Of a stretch of DNA of 64,000 bases, positions 17,353-25,832 are shown one piece after another. Under the pieces are notes generated by a model, which was not told the DNA's origin, did not search any database, and saw only the letters and a program-made list of their open reading frames with translations. The DNA comes from Flavobacteriaceae bacterium (GTDB taxonomy: Bacteria; Bacteroidota; Bacteroidia; Flavobacteriales; Flavobacteriaceae), in contig CP046177.1 in NCBI GenBank assembly GCA_014075215.1, forward strand, positions 3,844,501 through 3,908,500. Direction: 5' to 3'. The position numbers and the translations under genes are program-made. Within the stretch, counting starts at the first letter, position 1; each line of letters opens with the position of its first letter.

Positions 17353-19863
17353 ATGAACATTGCCACATTTAAAAAGGAGTTGGATATTTTAGAAATAGGA
17401 AAAGAACTAGGATTGCAGATTAATAACAAAGGACAATGTTTATGTCCGTTCCACAAAGACAAAAAACCAAGCTTGATGTTCTCCAGAGAAAAACAAATAG
17501 CCACCTGTTTTAGTGGGAACTGTACCGCAGGCACGATGGATGTGATAGATTTAGTACAAAAGTTTTATAGTTGGGAATTACCCGAAACATTAAAATGGCT
17601 AGAGTCGGTAGCATCAACAAGCAAGTCGATAGCATCGACGGGCAATTTAAAACCATCCACCATCCACTATCAAGAACTTTTTAAAAAACTACAACCCAAG
17701 TTAAAACAAAGCAGCAATGCAAGAAATTATTTAGAAAGCAGACATTTAGATTATAAAAAGTTGGAAGCTGCTTTTAATAATGGTAAGGATTATGCTTCTT
17801 TAAAGCACTGTATTATTTTTCCATTAAAGGATAAAAACGGACAGATTGTGTCATTGTATGGAAGAAGCATTTATAAAGATGCAAAATACCCACATTTTTA
17901 TACGAAGAACCGACAAGGTTTGTATCCAAAATACCCACCTGCAGCAACTAAAAAATTAATTATTATCGAAAGCATCATCGATGCTACCACCTTAGAACAA
18001 CATTTTACATTGCCAAAAGATACAGCGATTCTAGCGGCTTATGGCACAAACGGCATCACACCACAACACACGGAAGCCGTGAGCTATTTAAAAAGTTTAG
18101 AAGAAATTATCCTGTGGTTAGATGCCGACCATGCGGGTAAAAAAGCTACAGAAAAATATGCGAAAGAACTTGCAGAAAAATACCCTGACGTACAAATTAC
18201 CAAAGTTCCCACACTCGATGGCGAGGATATTAATTCTTTATTGGACAGCCATACTTCAGAAATATTTACCCAGTTTTTTGAAAATCGAACACAAGCAATA
18301 CCTGCCAAACAACTTAAAAAAAAATACAGCATCCAAATAGAAACTCATAAAACCAATTACCAAGATGAACATTTACACATCCAAGTATTGGGCAAATTAG
18401 ACATCAAAAATCTAGGTGCGCTTAGAGTTACATTAGTTGTAAAAAGCAAACACAATATGCATTACATTCCTGTTAGAAACACTTTAGACCTTTATCACGG
18501 AGACCGTATAGAAAAGTTTGTAAGAACCTGCGCAGAGAAATTAGAAACCGGTACAAGTTTTATACGAAAAGCATTAAACACGCTTACAGAAAATTTAGAA
18601 CATCATCGATTGCAACAGATAGAAATCACCAAGCAACAACAACAGGCAATGCCTGTAAATAGACAACTCACTCAGATAGAAAAACAAGCTGCGCTTGTGC
18701 TTTTAAAGGACAAAGATTTTATAAAAAAGTTGACTCAAAAATTACAAGATACAGGCATTGTAGGCGAAGAGAAAAAAGCCCTTTTTTTATTTACGATTCT
18801 ATTAAGTCATCAAATGAACCACACGCTACACGCCATGGTACAAGGCACTTCGGGAAGTGGGAAAAGTCATCTGATAAAAAAAGTGGCCGACTGTATGTTT
18901 AATCAAAACAAAATCAAAAGGTTTACTAGAGTTAGTGAGAAAAGTTTTTACAATTATGGGAGTTACGACCTACAGCATTGTGGAATCATCTTAGAAGATT
19001 ACGACGGTTTAGGAGAAGAAGCCCAGTTGGCTTGGAGAGAATTGCAAAGTAACGGACAACTAAGCAGCAGCGTGAGTTTAAAAAACGAAATCACAGGCGA
19101 GATAAAAAGTGGAGAAAAACATGTCTATGGTCCGATTGCTTCTTTAGTGGCTACCACAAAATTTAGATTGTATGAAGATAACCAAAGTAGAGTGTTTACC
19201 ATTGCCATTGATGAGAGTGAACAGCAAACAGAAAAGGTGCTAGCCTACATGGCACAAAAATCCTCAAAAGGCATCACGGATGCCCAAGAGCAGCAAGCTG
19301 TTTTAGAAATCCAAAACTTAGTGAGTTTATTAAAACCCTATTCTGTACAAAATAAGTACCGATTGCACTTGCCAAAAACCACACAACAGCGTAGAAGACT
19401 TACCCAAATGCTTCATGATTTTATAGAACAAATAACTTTATTACACCAGTACAATCGGCAGCGAATCGCTGCAGATACACAAGAACCACAAACGCTAATC
19501 ACAAAACTGGAAGATCTGGAACTGGCAGTAGATCTGATGTTTGAAAGCATTGTATTAAAAACCGATGAACTCGATGGAATCCTACGACAGTTCTATGAAA
19601 ACCTAAAAAAGTACATCACTCCCAAAGGAGAAAATACCGATTTTACACAACGAGAAATACGCCAAGAATTTAGGATTAGTAAAAGTCAGACCCAACGTTA
19701 TTTTAATGAATTACTGGAATTAGAATACATCCAAAAAAGCAGTGTTGGTGGTAGAAATACCTTTGTTTATAAGATTGCCTATTGGGATAATTTAGAGAAA
19801 TTGCGAACAGAAATAAGAGGCTATTTATACAAACAAATCCAAGCGTATAAAGACAAATCCTAA
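17353..19863 (+). CDS. Primase-helicase fusion protein, 836 aa
   Basis: Likely replication protein of the unit. N-terminus: DnaG-type zinc finger (Cys29, Cys31, His34, Cys52, Cys57). Middle: TOPRIM-like segment (KLIIIESIIDATTL, AAYGTNGI, ILWLDADHAGKKATEKYA; about residues 195-275). C-terminal half: P-loop ATPase with GTSGSGKS (about 498-505), GIILEDYDG and a winged helix (FTQREIRQEFRISKSQTQRY). The C-terminal half is homologous to the stand-alone ATPases of the recombinase-type heads. Five 11-bp iterons and a winged-helix gene follow, as in small replicons. Near-identical sequence at 25.8-29.7 kb, broken by IS110. Confidence 0.88.
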   Translation: MNIATFKKELDILEIGKELGLQINNKGQCLCPFHKDKKPSLMFSREKQIATCFSGNCTAGTMDVIDLVQKFYSWELPETLKWLESVASTSKSIASTGNLKPSTIHYQELFKKLQPKLKQSSNARNYLESRHLDYKKLEAAFNNGKDYASLKHCIIFPLKDKNGQIVSLYGRSIYKDAKYPHFYTKNRQGLYPKYPPAATKKLIIIESIIDATTLEQHFTLPKDTAILAAYGTNGITPQHTEAVSYLKSLEEIILWLDADHAGKKATEKYAKELAEKYPDVQITKVPTLDGEDINSLLDSHTSEIFTQFFENRTQAIPAKQLKKKYSIQIETHKTNYQDEHLHIQVLGKLDIKNLGALRVTLVVKSKHNMHYIPVRNTLDLYHGDRIEKFVRTCAEKLETGTSFIRKALNTLTENLEHHRLQQIEITKQQQQAMPVNRQLTQIEKQAALVLLKDKDFIKKLTQKLQDTGIVGEEKKALFLFTILLSHQMNHTLHAMVQGTSGSGKSHLIKKVADCMFNQNKIKRFTRVSEKSFYNYGSYDLQHCGIILEDYDGLGEEAQLAWRELQSNGQLSSSVSLKNEITGEIKSGEKHVYGPIASLVATTKFRLYEDNQSRVFTIAIDESEQQTEKVLAYMAQKSSKGITDAQEQQAVLEIQNLVSLLKPYSVQNKYRLHLPKTTQQRRRLTQMLHDFIEQITLLHQYNRQRIAADTQEPQTLITKLEDLELAVDLMFESIVLKTDELDGILRQFYENLKKYITPKGENTDFTQREIRQEFRISKSQTQRYFNELLELEYIQKSSVGGRNTFVYKIAYWDNLEKLRTEIRGYLYKQIQAYKDKS

Positions 19864-19878
19864 AAAGACAAGCATCCT

Positions 19879-19932
19879 TGGGTCGGTTATGGGTCAGTTA
19901 TGGGTCGGTCGTGGGTCGGTCGTGGGTCGGTC
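19879..19932 (+). repeat. Five 11-bp direct repeats (iteron-like)
   Basis: Units TGGGTCGGTTA, TGGGTCAGTTA, TGGGTCGGTCG twice and a last TGGGTCGGTC, in perfect 11-base phase. They lie in the 226-base gap between the primase-helicase and the winged-helix gene, the usual place and shape of replication iterons. One helical turn per repeat would put bound proteins on one face. Confidence 0.8.
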
Positions 19933-20089
19933 AAAACATTGATAATCAACAAATAATCTAGTAGCAACCCAGTTACCCAGAACAAGAATAAATAAGGGAA
20001 ATAAAAAATTGCCATAAAACCCCACCCTTTAAAAGCTGACATCTCCATCTTTTAACCTTCTAACTTTTTAACTTTCTAACACAACAACC

Positions 20090-20641
20090 ATGAACACCCG
20101 TTACAAAAAACAGGCAGTAAAACGCTATGTAAAAATTGAAAAAATCAAATACAGAAAGTATCATATTAAAGATTTTAATTTGCTGATAAAATTGATTTAT
20201 CCCAAACGAGTGGTACTCAATCCTTATCATAAATTACTAGAAAAAACAGGAAGTTTTAGCAAAGTACATTTAGAGCTGATTAAAGAAACAACGGCTAATT
20301 TTACCATTTTAAATGAGATGCACCGAGACCAAGATAAATATGGGAGATTGTATACTGTGAGAGAAGATTTAAACAATGCCATTTATTTTTTACAAAACGA
20401 GTTAAAACTCAAAGAACAAGATATTTTACTGGGTGCTTCTACACGTTGGTTTTACCATGAAATTCATTGGCAATTTTACGATAGCGTTTTTACAAGCAGA
20501 GAAGTCGCCTTACAACTTAGAAAAGCCAAAAGTACGGTGTATCATCATTTAACGGAATTGGTCGATAGAGAATTGGTAGAAATCGTAGGAAAACGAAACA
20601 CAGCATATATTTATCAAATCAAAGCAAAATCCGAACACTAA
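20090..20641 (+). CDS. Winged-helix protein beside iterons, 183 aa
   Basis: Basic N-terminus (KKQAVKRYVKIEKIKYRK), a central helical part and a C-terminal winged-helix motif (SREVALQLRKAKSTVYHHL). Start ATG at 20090 after a pyrimidine-rich run. Its place after the primase-helicase and the iteron array suggests an initiator or copy-control protein that binds the repeats, but I do not recognise a named family. Identical copy at 29902-30453. Confidence 0.7.
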   Translation: MNTRYKKQAVKRYVKIEKIKYRKYHIKDFNLLIKLIYPKRVVLNPYHKLLEKTGSFSKVHLELIKETTANFTILNEMHRDQDKYGRLYTVREDLNNAIYFLQNELKLKEQDILLGASTRWFYHEIHWQFYDSVFTSREVALQLRKAKSTVYHHLTELVDRELVEIVGKRNTAYIYQIKAKSEH

Positions 20642-20647
20642 AGAATC

Positions 20648-21897
20648 GGTTGTAAGGTGTTCGCTACGCCCCTCTGTGCAGCACTTTTTTTTGGCCAAAA
20701 AAAAATACATCGGCTTACAGCCGTTTTTGTCCAAAAAAAAGCTGCTGCCTCCCTGCTTCTGCTCCGCTCACTCGCAGCTCCTCTGTATTTTTGTTAGGCT
20801 CCTATGGGTCGCCTACAAAAATCCACCGCTGCTTATCGGGCGCAGCCGCTGGTGCCAAAGCCTACTGCGCATTTTTTTTTAATCGATTTATTATTTTTAT
20901 AATAAGGAGAAAAAAAATGCTTGTGGCGCGTCCACGCTGCTCACTTAATCGTTCGCAGACAATGTGTCCACGTCGGCTTTGGCGCTGCGCTTTCGCTGCG
21001 CTGGTTTTGCGTACAACGCAGAACACTCAATCGGCGTTGGCCTCTATAAACAGTACGGTTAAATCAAAAAAAGGGAAATACATAGTGGGCTATTATCCTG
21101 AAATGAGTTGACCGTTTTTTTAGCTAAATCCTAAAATAGATTTACAACCCGGAATCAATCCTAAAATGAGTTTACAGTTTTTAAAATCAGTACGGAAAAC
21201 ACTTGAGATATCACAGAGGGAAGAACTTACCATAAACGATGTAGTTCCGATGCTGAACGCACTATCGCTTGTCGGTTTTAAAAAGCTGACGATTTATCTC
21301 CCTGCTATAACCCTTTCTATAAATCCTCATCTTTTTAAAACGGAGGTAAACCGTTTTAATAATTGGCGATTTTTTAGAGGTGGAAAAAAGCCAGGGGAAA
21401 AATCGACAAGTATTAAAATGAAGCAACCGAAGGGCGCTAGTCTTCACAAAGAGCATAAAAAAAGAAGCTACCTAATTAAAAGATAACTTCTTACTTAGCA
21501 AACGATTTTAGTCCTCTAAGACGTCGTAGCTAAAATACGACTTTTTTACTTAAAAATCAAAGCTATTATCATCAATCTTAGTTCCACTGTGCGCTCAGGT
21601 AGCTATGAGCCTGGAGTATTTTACATAATTTACATTATAACTTACAAGCGAAGAACCGATCAAATAGTAAACTCCTGAATTTGTATTATAATGCCAATTA
21701 TGTACAAATATCGAGGGAAAGGAAACGGAAAAAACACAGGGGTTTTGAGGAACGAAAATACTGGGTTTTTGGAGTGCGGATTTAATCATAAAATCATATA
21801 TTTACAATGGTCATGAAGTGAGGACGTTCTTAAAAAAATCTGTTTTTGTCAGGTATAAGCGATAAAAAATGGGCTTTTATTAAAAAAAACGCATAAA
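20648..21897 (+). repeat. 1.25-kb structured repeat of type I heads, copy 2
   Basis: Begins GGTTGTAAGGTGTTCGCTAC and ends CGCATAAA, one codon before the YPFG codons of the RHS frame. Copies at 30460, 37429 and 47678 are near-identical. The first ~430 bases have GC-rich blocks unlike the AT-rich surroundings (gctgctgcctccctgcttct, gcgctgcgctttcgctgcgc). The last part has several short near-repeats of 'cctaaaatgagtttacag'. It always bridges a head module and an RHS-CT of different sequence. Confidence 0.85.
21166..21486 (+). CDS. Doubtful small gene within the 1.25-kb repeat, 106 aa
   Basis: Frame MSLQFLKSVRKTLEISQREE with a basic tail. Conserved in four repeat copies, but those are near-identical DNA, so conservation says nothing about coding. 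The diverged copy at 4.2 kb has the frame disrupted. No family recognised. Confidence 0.25.
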   Translation: MSLQFLKSVRKTLEISQREELTINDVVPMLNALSLVGFKKLTIYLPAITLSINPHLFKTEVNRFNNWRFFRGGKKPGEKSTSIKMKQPKGASLHKEHKKRSYLIKR

Positions 21898-21937
21898 CGT
21901 CTATCCCTTTGGACTCAAACATAAAGGGTATAATAAC

Positions 21938-22942
21938 GTGGTTTCGAGTAATGGAAATTCTGTGGCGCAGAAATTTGGGTTCAATGGTCAAGAGTATGAA
22001 GAAGCTTTAGGGTTTGATATGTACGAAATGGATTTTCGTGGATATGACCCTGCTTTAGGTAGGTTTTTTGCTATTGACCCTCTGACAGAAGTTATTCCTG
22101 CAATTAACCCTTATCAGTTTTCATTTAATAATCCAATTTTCTTAGCTGACCCAACTGGTTTAATTCCACAGGGAATGTCTACTGAAGATTTTATTCAAGA
22201 TTTATGGAACAGAACACCTGATGATGGTTATGCATATAGTTATGATAGTGGTGGTAATTTGACAGGAGTTACAGATCCAGATGAAATTGCAATAGCCGAA
22301 ACTCAATATAACAATGGTATTACCAAAACCAATAATAAAAAGAAGCGTGCATATTTTGTTCAAATAGATAGGGAGTATAATTATCTTAGAGCAAGAGGAA
22401 TGAGAGAGGAAGCAAATTTCTTACAAGATTTAATTCAAAATGGAAATTTAACACCTCAAGAGATAGCTGAAGTGGCTCAGCTTAGAAAAACTCTTGTGAG
22501 TAAGCTCAAAGCAACTTACATGATGGCTATCTTTTCTCCTGATATAGTATCAGAGGTCTTATTCATGGGAGCTATAGGTTCGGCTTCTAATCAGGTTAGA
22601 AACAAAACATTTAATTACATTGCAAGAGGTCAGCAATCTAGAGCAGGTATAACTGTGCTTGGAAAGTTTCCTGAATACTTACAATTAGCAGAAAAGTTAG
22701 GGGCTAATAAATTTAGTATTCCTATGAAAATATGGAATAAAATGACTCCAGTACAACAATGGGCTGCTAACACTAAGTTTTTAGATAGAGCTATTCAAAG
22801 AGGGGATAAAATTCTATTGGCACAACGAGTTACTAATTTGAAGAATGTAACAGGCTTCCTTAGAAAAGAATTAAATTATCTTATGGAGCGTGGATATAAA
22901 CTTAACAAACATGGAACATCGTTAATAAAATCAGTAAAATGA
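21938..22942 (+). CDS. RHS C-terminal toxin, possible nuclease-type domain
   Basis: The RHS frame is readable from 21902 (YPFGLKHKGYNNVV) but closed upstream by a TAA at 21881 and without ATG; GTG at 21938 is only the first formal start. Core motifs ALGFDMYEMDFRGYDPALGR and ADPTGL are present. The C-terminal domain contains FPEYLQLAEKLGANKFSIP, IWNKMTPVQQWAANTKFLDR and LNYLMERGYKL, a pattern seen at the ends of many polymorphic toxins; a nuclease-like role is a guess. The ATGA overlap with the next gene marks it as a toxin-immunity pair. Probably silent until joined to a complete rhs gene. Confidence 0.75.
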   Translation: MVSSNGNSVAQKFGFNGQEYEEALGFDMYEMDFRGYDPALGRFFAIDPLTEVIPAINPYQFSFNNPIFLADPTGLIPQGMSTEDFIQDLWNRTPDDGYAYSYDSGGNLTGVTDPDEIAIAETQYNNGITKTNNKKKRAYFVQIDREYNYLRARGMREEANFLQDLIQNGNLTPQEIAEVAQLRKTLVSKLKATYMMAIFSPDIVSEVLFMGAIGSASNQVRNKTFNYIARGQQSRAGITVLGKFPEYLQLAEKLGANKFSIPMKIWNKMTPVQQWAANTKFLDRAIQRGDKILLAQRVTNLKNVTGFLRKELNYLMERGYKLNKHGTSLIKSVK

Positions 22943-23304
22943 AACAAATAAAAGAAGTATTAAATATTATTTCAATCCCATCAAGATTTTATCTTGATGG
23001 GAATAACCATTCTTTTCATGATCTTTTGAAAGAATCAGGTTACTTAGAAATTTATAAAGAACTTTCTGAAAACCTACTTTCCGAAGTTTTAAAAAGTAAT
23101 CCAGAAAATTTTCAAGCCTGGCTTAATTGGTCAGAAGATAAAAGAACATCTGAAGGTTGGTTTTTGAGAACTGATGGAAAAACTTTTGAAGTAGGTCAGA
23201 TTAATGGTGAAAATTATGAGAATTTGATTAACTTTGAAGACAAGTTTGAAGCTTGTTCATCTTTCATAATTAAGGAGTTAGATTTTATTAAAGATAAATT
23301 ATAA
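22939..23304 (+). CDS. Cytoplasmic immunity protein, 121 aa
   Basis: Acidic, soluble, no leader. Start ATG overlaps the toxin stop (ATGA at 22939-22942). Motifs such as SEGWFLRTDGKTFEVGQI do not let me name a family. Its cytoplasmic nature fits an intracellular toxin target. Confidence 0.7.
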   Translation: MKQIKEVLNIISIPSRFYLDGNNHSFHDLLKESGYLEIYKELSENLLSEVLKSNPENFQAWLNWSEDKRTSEGWFLRTDGKTFEVGQINGENYENLINFEDKFEACSSFIIKELDFIKDKL

Positions 23305-23451
23305 TGCTATGCAATCAAATTTTAGTAAAACTCACAGTAAAATAAAATCAAAGAGAAAATTTAATAACAATATTATCTTTCTCTTTGCTAAGGTCTTTTT
23401 AGTTATTCTTCTGATTTATTATTTTTGGTTGCAATAATTATTCAAAAAGAT

Positions 23452-23483
23452 AAAAAACACTCTAAGGAATTAGAGTGTTTTTT
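23452..23483. terminator. Intrinsic terminator after the immunity gene
   Basis: AAACACTCTAA-GGAA-TTAGAGTGTTT with flanking A and T runs, usable in both directions. It separates the toxin-immunity pair from the next small gene. Confidence 0.7.
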
Positions 23484-23562
23484 AATTTTATTCCAAAGGA
23501 TAACTTGCCACAAAAACTTCCAGAAATTAGAAATTTAACTAAAGTGTTAAAAACGAAATAAA

Positions 23563-23847
23563 ATGAATAACAAGAATATCGATTGGTTTAAGGATAATTT
23601 ATCTAAAAAATTTGATAACTATAAGTTGACCTATAAATACTTTGAAGAAGGAGATTTTGGAACTCTAAATCAAGTGGAGTTTAATTCTGAAAAAATTGAT
23701 GGAGCCATAGACTTTTGGAGTCAAGGATGGATTGGAATTTATGCTTGGGATAACAAAGGAGAGAAAGAATTGATAAATGTTTTATCAGAACCTGATGAGA
23801 AAGATAAAGCTGAAAAAGCATTTAATGATCTTCTAAAAGTAATTTAA
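23563..23847 (+). CDS. Orphan immunity-like protein, 94 aa
   Basis: Small acidic protein (WFKDNLSKKFDNYKLTYKY, DFWSQGWIGIYAWDNKGE). It lies after the terminator with no toxin of its own, just before IS110. Its size and place match orphan immunity genes left behind by lost cassettes. Family not named with certainty. Confidence 0.6.
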   Translation: MNNKNIDWFKDNLSKKFDNYKLTYKYFEEGDFGTLNQVEFNSEKIDGAIDFWSQGWIGIYAWDNKGEKELINVLSEPDEKDKAEKAFNDLLKVI

Positions 23848-23907
23848 GAAATTCCCCTGTATTCTATGATAAAAACAAGTAAAAGTTGAGATATTATTTT
23901 TACTAAT

Positions 23908-24903
23908 TTATGCAGCAAATTTAAAAGTATCTACATAGGGTGTTTGTCGTTTGACAACGGCAAACACTCTTGCTATTAATTTGTTTCTAATAATGTTAAC
24001 GGTACTCATTTTACTTTTGCCTTGTTTTATTCTTTTATGATAGTATAATTTCATTTCTGGGTTATGTTGTATAGCAGAAATAGCGCACATATTAATAATT
24101 GCTTTCAATTTTTTATTAGCCAAATGAGAGACTTTTGTACGTCCTTTAATACTAGTTCCAGATTGGTAAGGAAAAGGAGCAACACCACAATAAGAGGCAA
24201 ACTTTCTCCAGTTTTCAAATTTTGAAAAATTGTCAGTAAACACAATCATCATTATAGCAGTTTGCATTCCTATACCTTTAACACTAGTAACAAGTTTATA
24301 GGTTTCTTTTAACATTATATTTTGGTCAATAATAGCTTGCATTTGAGTATTAATCTTGTGTATTTGTTTGGTTAGTTCTGCAATCATTTTTTGTTGAACG
24401 TCAAAGATTATTTTATACTCTTTTGCTTTATAAATTCTTTTTTGTTCTTTCAAAGTAACTTTAAAACCAGCTCTTTGTTTGTTAAGTTTTGTCCTTAAAG
24501 ATAAGAGACTTTTTAGTTGTAATATACTTCTTTTAGGTAGCTTACTGGGTTTAAGTTCTTCTTTTAATCGATACCCATATAGAGCAATGCGTTTGGCATC
24601 AATTTGGTCATCCTTTCCACGAGCAATACCAATAGATCTTTTAATTTCTAAACCAGAAGCTATGAAAAAAGATAATTTTTGTTCAGTTAAAGACACAGAT
24701 AATAAATGAGAGTACATTCCTGTATGTTCAAATACAAACATGGTTTCTTCTTTAGAGAAAGACGAATTTTTAAAACTCCACTTTAGCATTAATTTAAATC
24801 CAGATTTACTGTTCTCAAACTGTTGAACAATTTGTTTAGAATAGATACAAACATCAATTAATAATTTACTGACATCGATTCCGATAATTTCATTTGTTTT
24901 CAT
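23908..24903 (-). CDS. IS110-family transposase, copy 2
   Basis: Protein identical to that at 8726-9721 (DEDD domain and Transposase_20 region intact). Presumably active. Confidence 0.95.
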   Translation of the reverse strand: MKTNEIIGIDVSKLLIDVCIYSKQIVQQFENSKSGFKLMLKWSFKNSSFSKEETMFVFEHTGMYSHLLSVSLTEQKLSFFIASGLEIKRSIGIARGKDDQIDAKRIALYGYRLKEELKPSKLPKRSILQLKSLLSLRTKLNKQRAGFKVTLKEQKRIYKAKEYKIIFDVQQKMIAELTKQIHKINTQMQAIIDQNIMLKETYKLVTSVKGIGMQTAIMMIVFTDNFSKFENWRKFASYCGVAPFPYQSGTSIKGRTKVSHLANKKLKAIINMCAISAIQHNPEMKLYYHKRIKQGKSKMSTVNIIRNKLIARVFAVVKRQTPYVDTFKFAA

Positions 24904-24928
24904 AATTTTGTAATTAGATATTAATAAT

Positions 24929-25068
24929 AGTTACTTAAACTAAGACCTTTAATAAGGGCAGAAACTGAAATTCTATATGGTTCTAAGTAACTTTTAAAAA
25001 GAACGGAGACTAATACGGGGGATGGCTCTAAAAAGCTAGCTGGCCGCTAAAGTTCACTCCGTTCTTTT
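24929..25068 (-). ncRNA. Candidate IS110 bridge RNA, copy 2
   Basis: Same two stem-loops as at 8561-8700, in reverse orientation and with the same loop sequences. Confidence 0.6.
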
Positions 25069-25190
25069 GTGTTTTTGGTTATCAACAAAATAAGAGTTAT
25101 TAACAAAGAAAAAAAGAAGCAAAAAAAGAAATTTCATCATAACTATTATGTTTTTATTTTAAGTAATTATTTCTATTTGCTAATCTAAAG

Positions 25191-25260
25191 GATGGTGCTA
25201 GAATGTCTACGTAATCGCTACCGCTAGTATTTACTAGTGGCGGTAAGAGTAAGCAACAAA
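25191..25260 (+). other. Cassette boundary site, hairpin variant C
   Basis: Starts directly at the IS110 end: GATGGTGCTAGAATGTCTAC, with the hairpin CCGCTAG-TATTTA-CTAGTGG at 25221-25240. Same as the site at 16711. Confidence 0.6.
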
Positions 25261-25295
25261 AAACAATTTAATTTTCATTTTTAAAATTGTAAAAG

Positions 25296-25320
25296 CCACA
25301 GCGAAAGCTGTGGTTTTTTT
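25296..25320. terminator. Terminator between boundary site and xre, copy 2
   Basis: CCACAGC-GAAA-GCTGTGG plus T run, identical to 16816-16840. Confidence 0.7.
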
Positions 25321-25323
25321 GTT

Positions 25324-25674
25324 TTAAGAGAGTTGTTGTTGCAGATTGGCTTTTAGAATAAAAGCATCTATAAACTCTTTGACAAGTGTTTTTTTCTTAT
25401 CCGATAATTTTTCAATTTTCTCAAACTGCAATAATAGTTCGGTATCTTGAATATTATTTTTTGCTTTGTCTTGTATCGTTCCATTTAAAAGGAAGTCTGG
25501 AGAAACTTCTAAGGCTTTAGCAACACGATTAAGCACATCTGCAGATGGCATTGCTTCTGCTCTTTCATACTTCCCTACATTGGTAAAATGTACTCCTGCA
25601 ATATCTGCAACTTGCTGCTGTGATAATTTTCTTTGTTTGCGTGTCTCTAATAATCTTGTAGCTAAATCTTTCAT
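25324..25674 (-). CDS. Xre-family repressor of type I head, copy 2
   Basis: Identical to 16844-17194. It is part of a ~5.2-kb head duplicated between 16.7-21.9 kb and 25.2-31.7 kb, the second copy being larger only by the IS110 insertion. Confidence 0.85.
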   Translation of the reverse strand: MKDLATRLLETRKQRKLSQQQVADIAGVHFTNVGKYERAEAMPSADVLNRVAKALEVSPDFLLNGTIQDKAKNNIQDTELLLQFEKIEKLSDKKKTLVKEFIDAFILKANLQQQLS

Positions 25675-25769
25675 AGTGATAATACTTATTAACAACACAA
25701 ATATAGTAAATAAGCGTGTTTTCAAGACATAAGACAAAGTGGTTGTGAATAAAATTAGATAATACTATT

Positions 25770-25815
25770 TTGATTAATTATGCTTATTGGGTATGTTTGT
25801 AGTGAAATCACTACA
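25770..25815 (+). promoter_or_regulatory. Promoter and palindromic operator, copy 2
   Basis: TTG, 19 bases, TATGTTTG, then TGTAGTGA-AA-TCACTACA at 25798-25815, as at 17290-17335. It now drives an interrupted gene. Confidence 0.6.
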
Positions 25816-25832
25816 TAATATTTTTATCAACA

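Larger units (their letters stand above)
23859..25190 (-). mobile_element. IS110-family insertion sequence, copy 2
   Basis: Same 1332-bp element in reverse. Removing it joins AATTCCCCT to GATGGTGCTAG, which matches the empty site before 16711 (ACACCCT then GATGGTGC). No target duplication. It sits exactly between an immunity region and a boundary site. Confidence 0.9.

Noticed and set aside
19879..19932. Short direct repeats as a CRISPR array
   Set aside because: Units are 11 bases without spacers and no cas gene is near; iterons fit better.
20930..21060. Resemblance of the GC-rich block to integron attC sites
   Set aside because: It has words such as GCGCTGCGC and CGTTGG, but no paired R'/R'' boxes that I can define, and no IntI-type recombinase is present.
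20676..21111. Open frames of 68-162 residues in the GC-rich part of the 1.25-kb repeat
   Set aside because: Frames change with small differences between copies, codon use is unlike the neighbours, and the diverged copy at 3.8 kb does not keep them.
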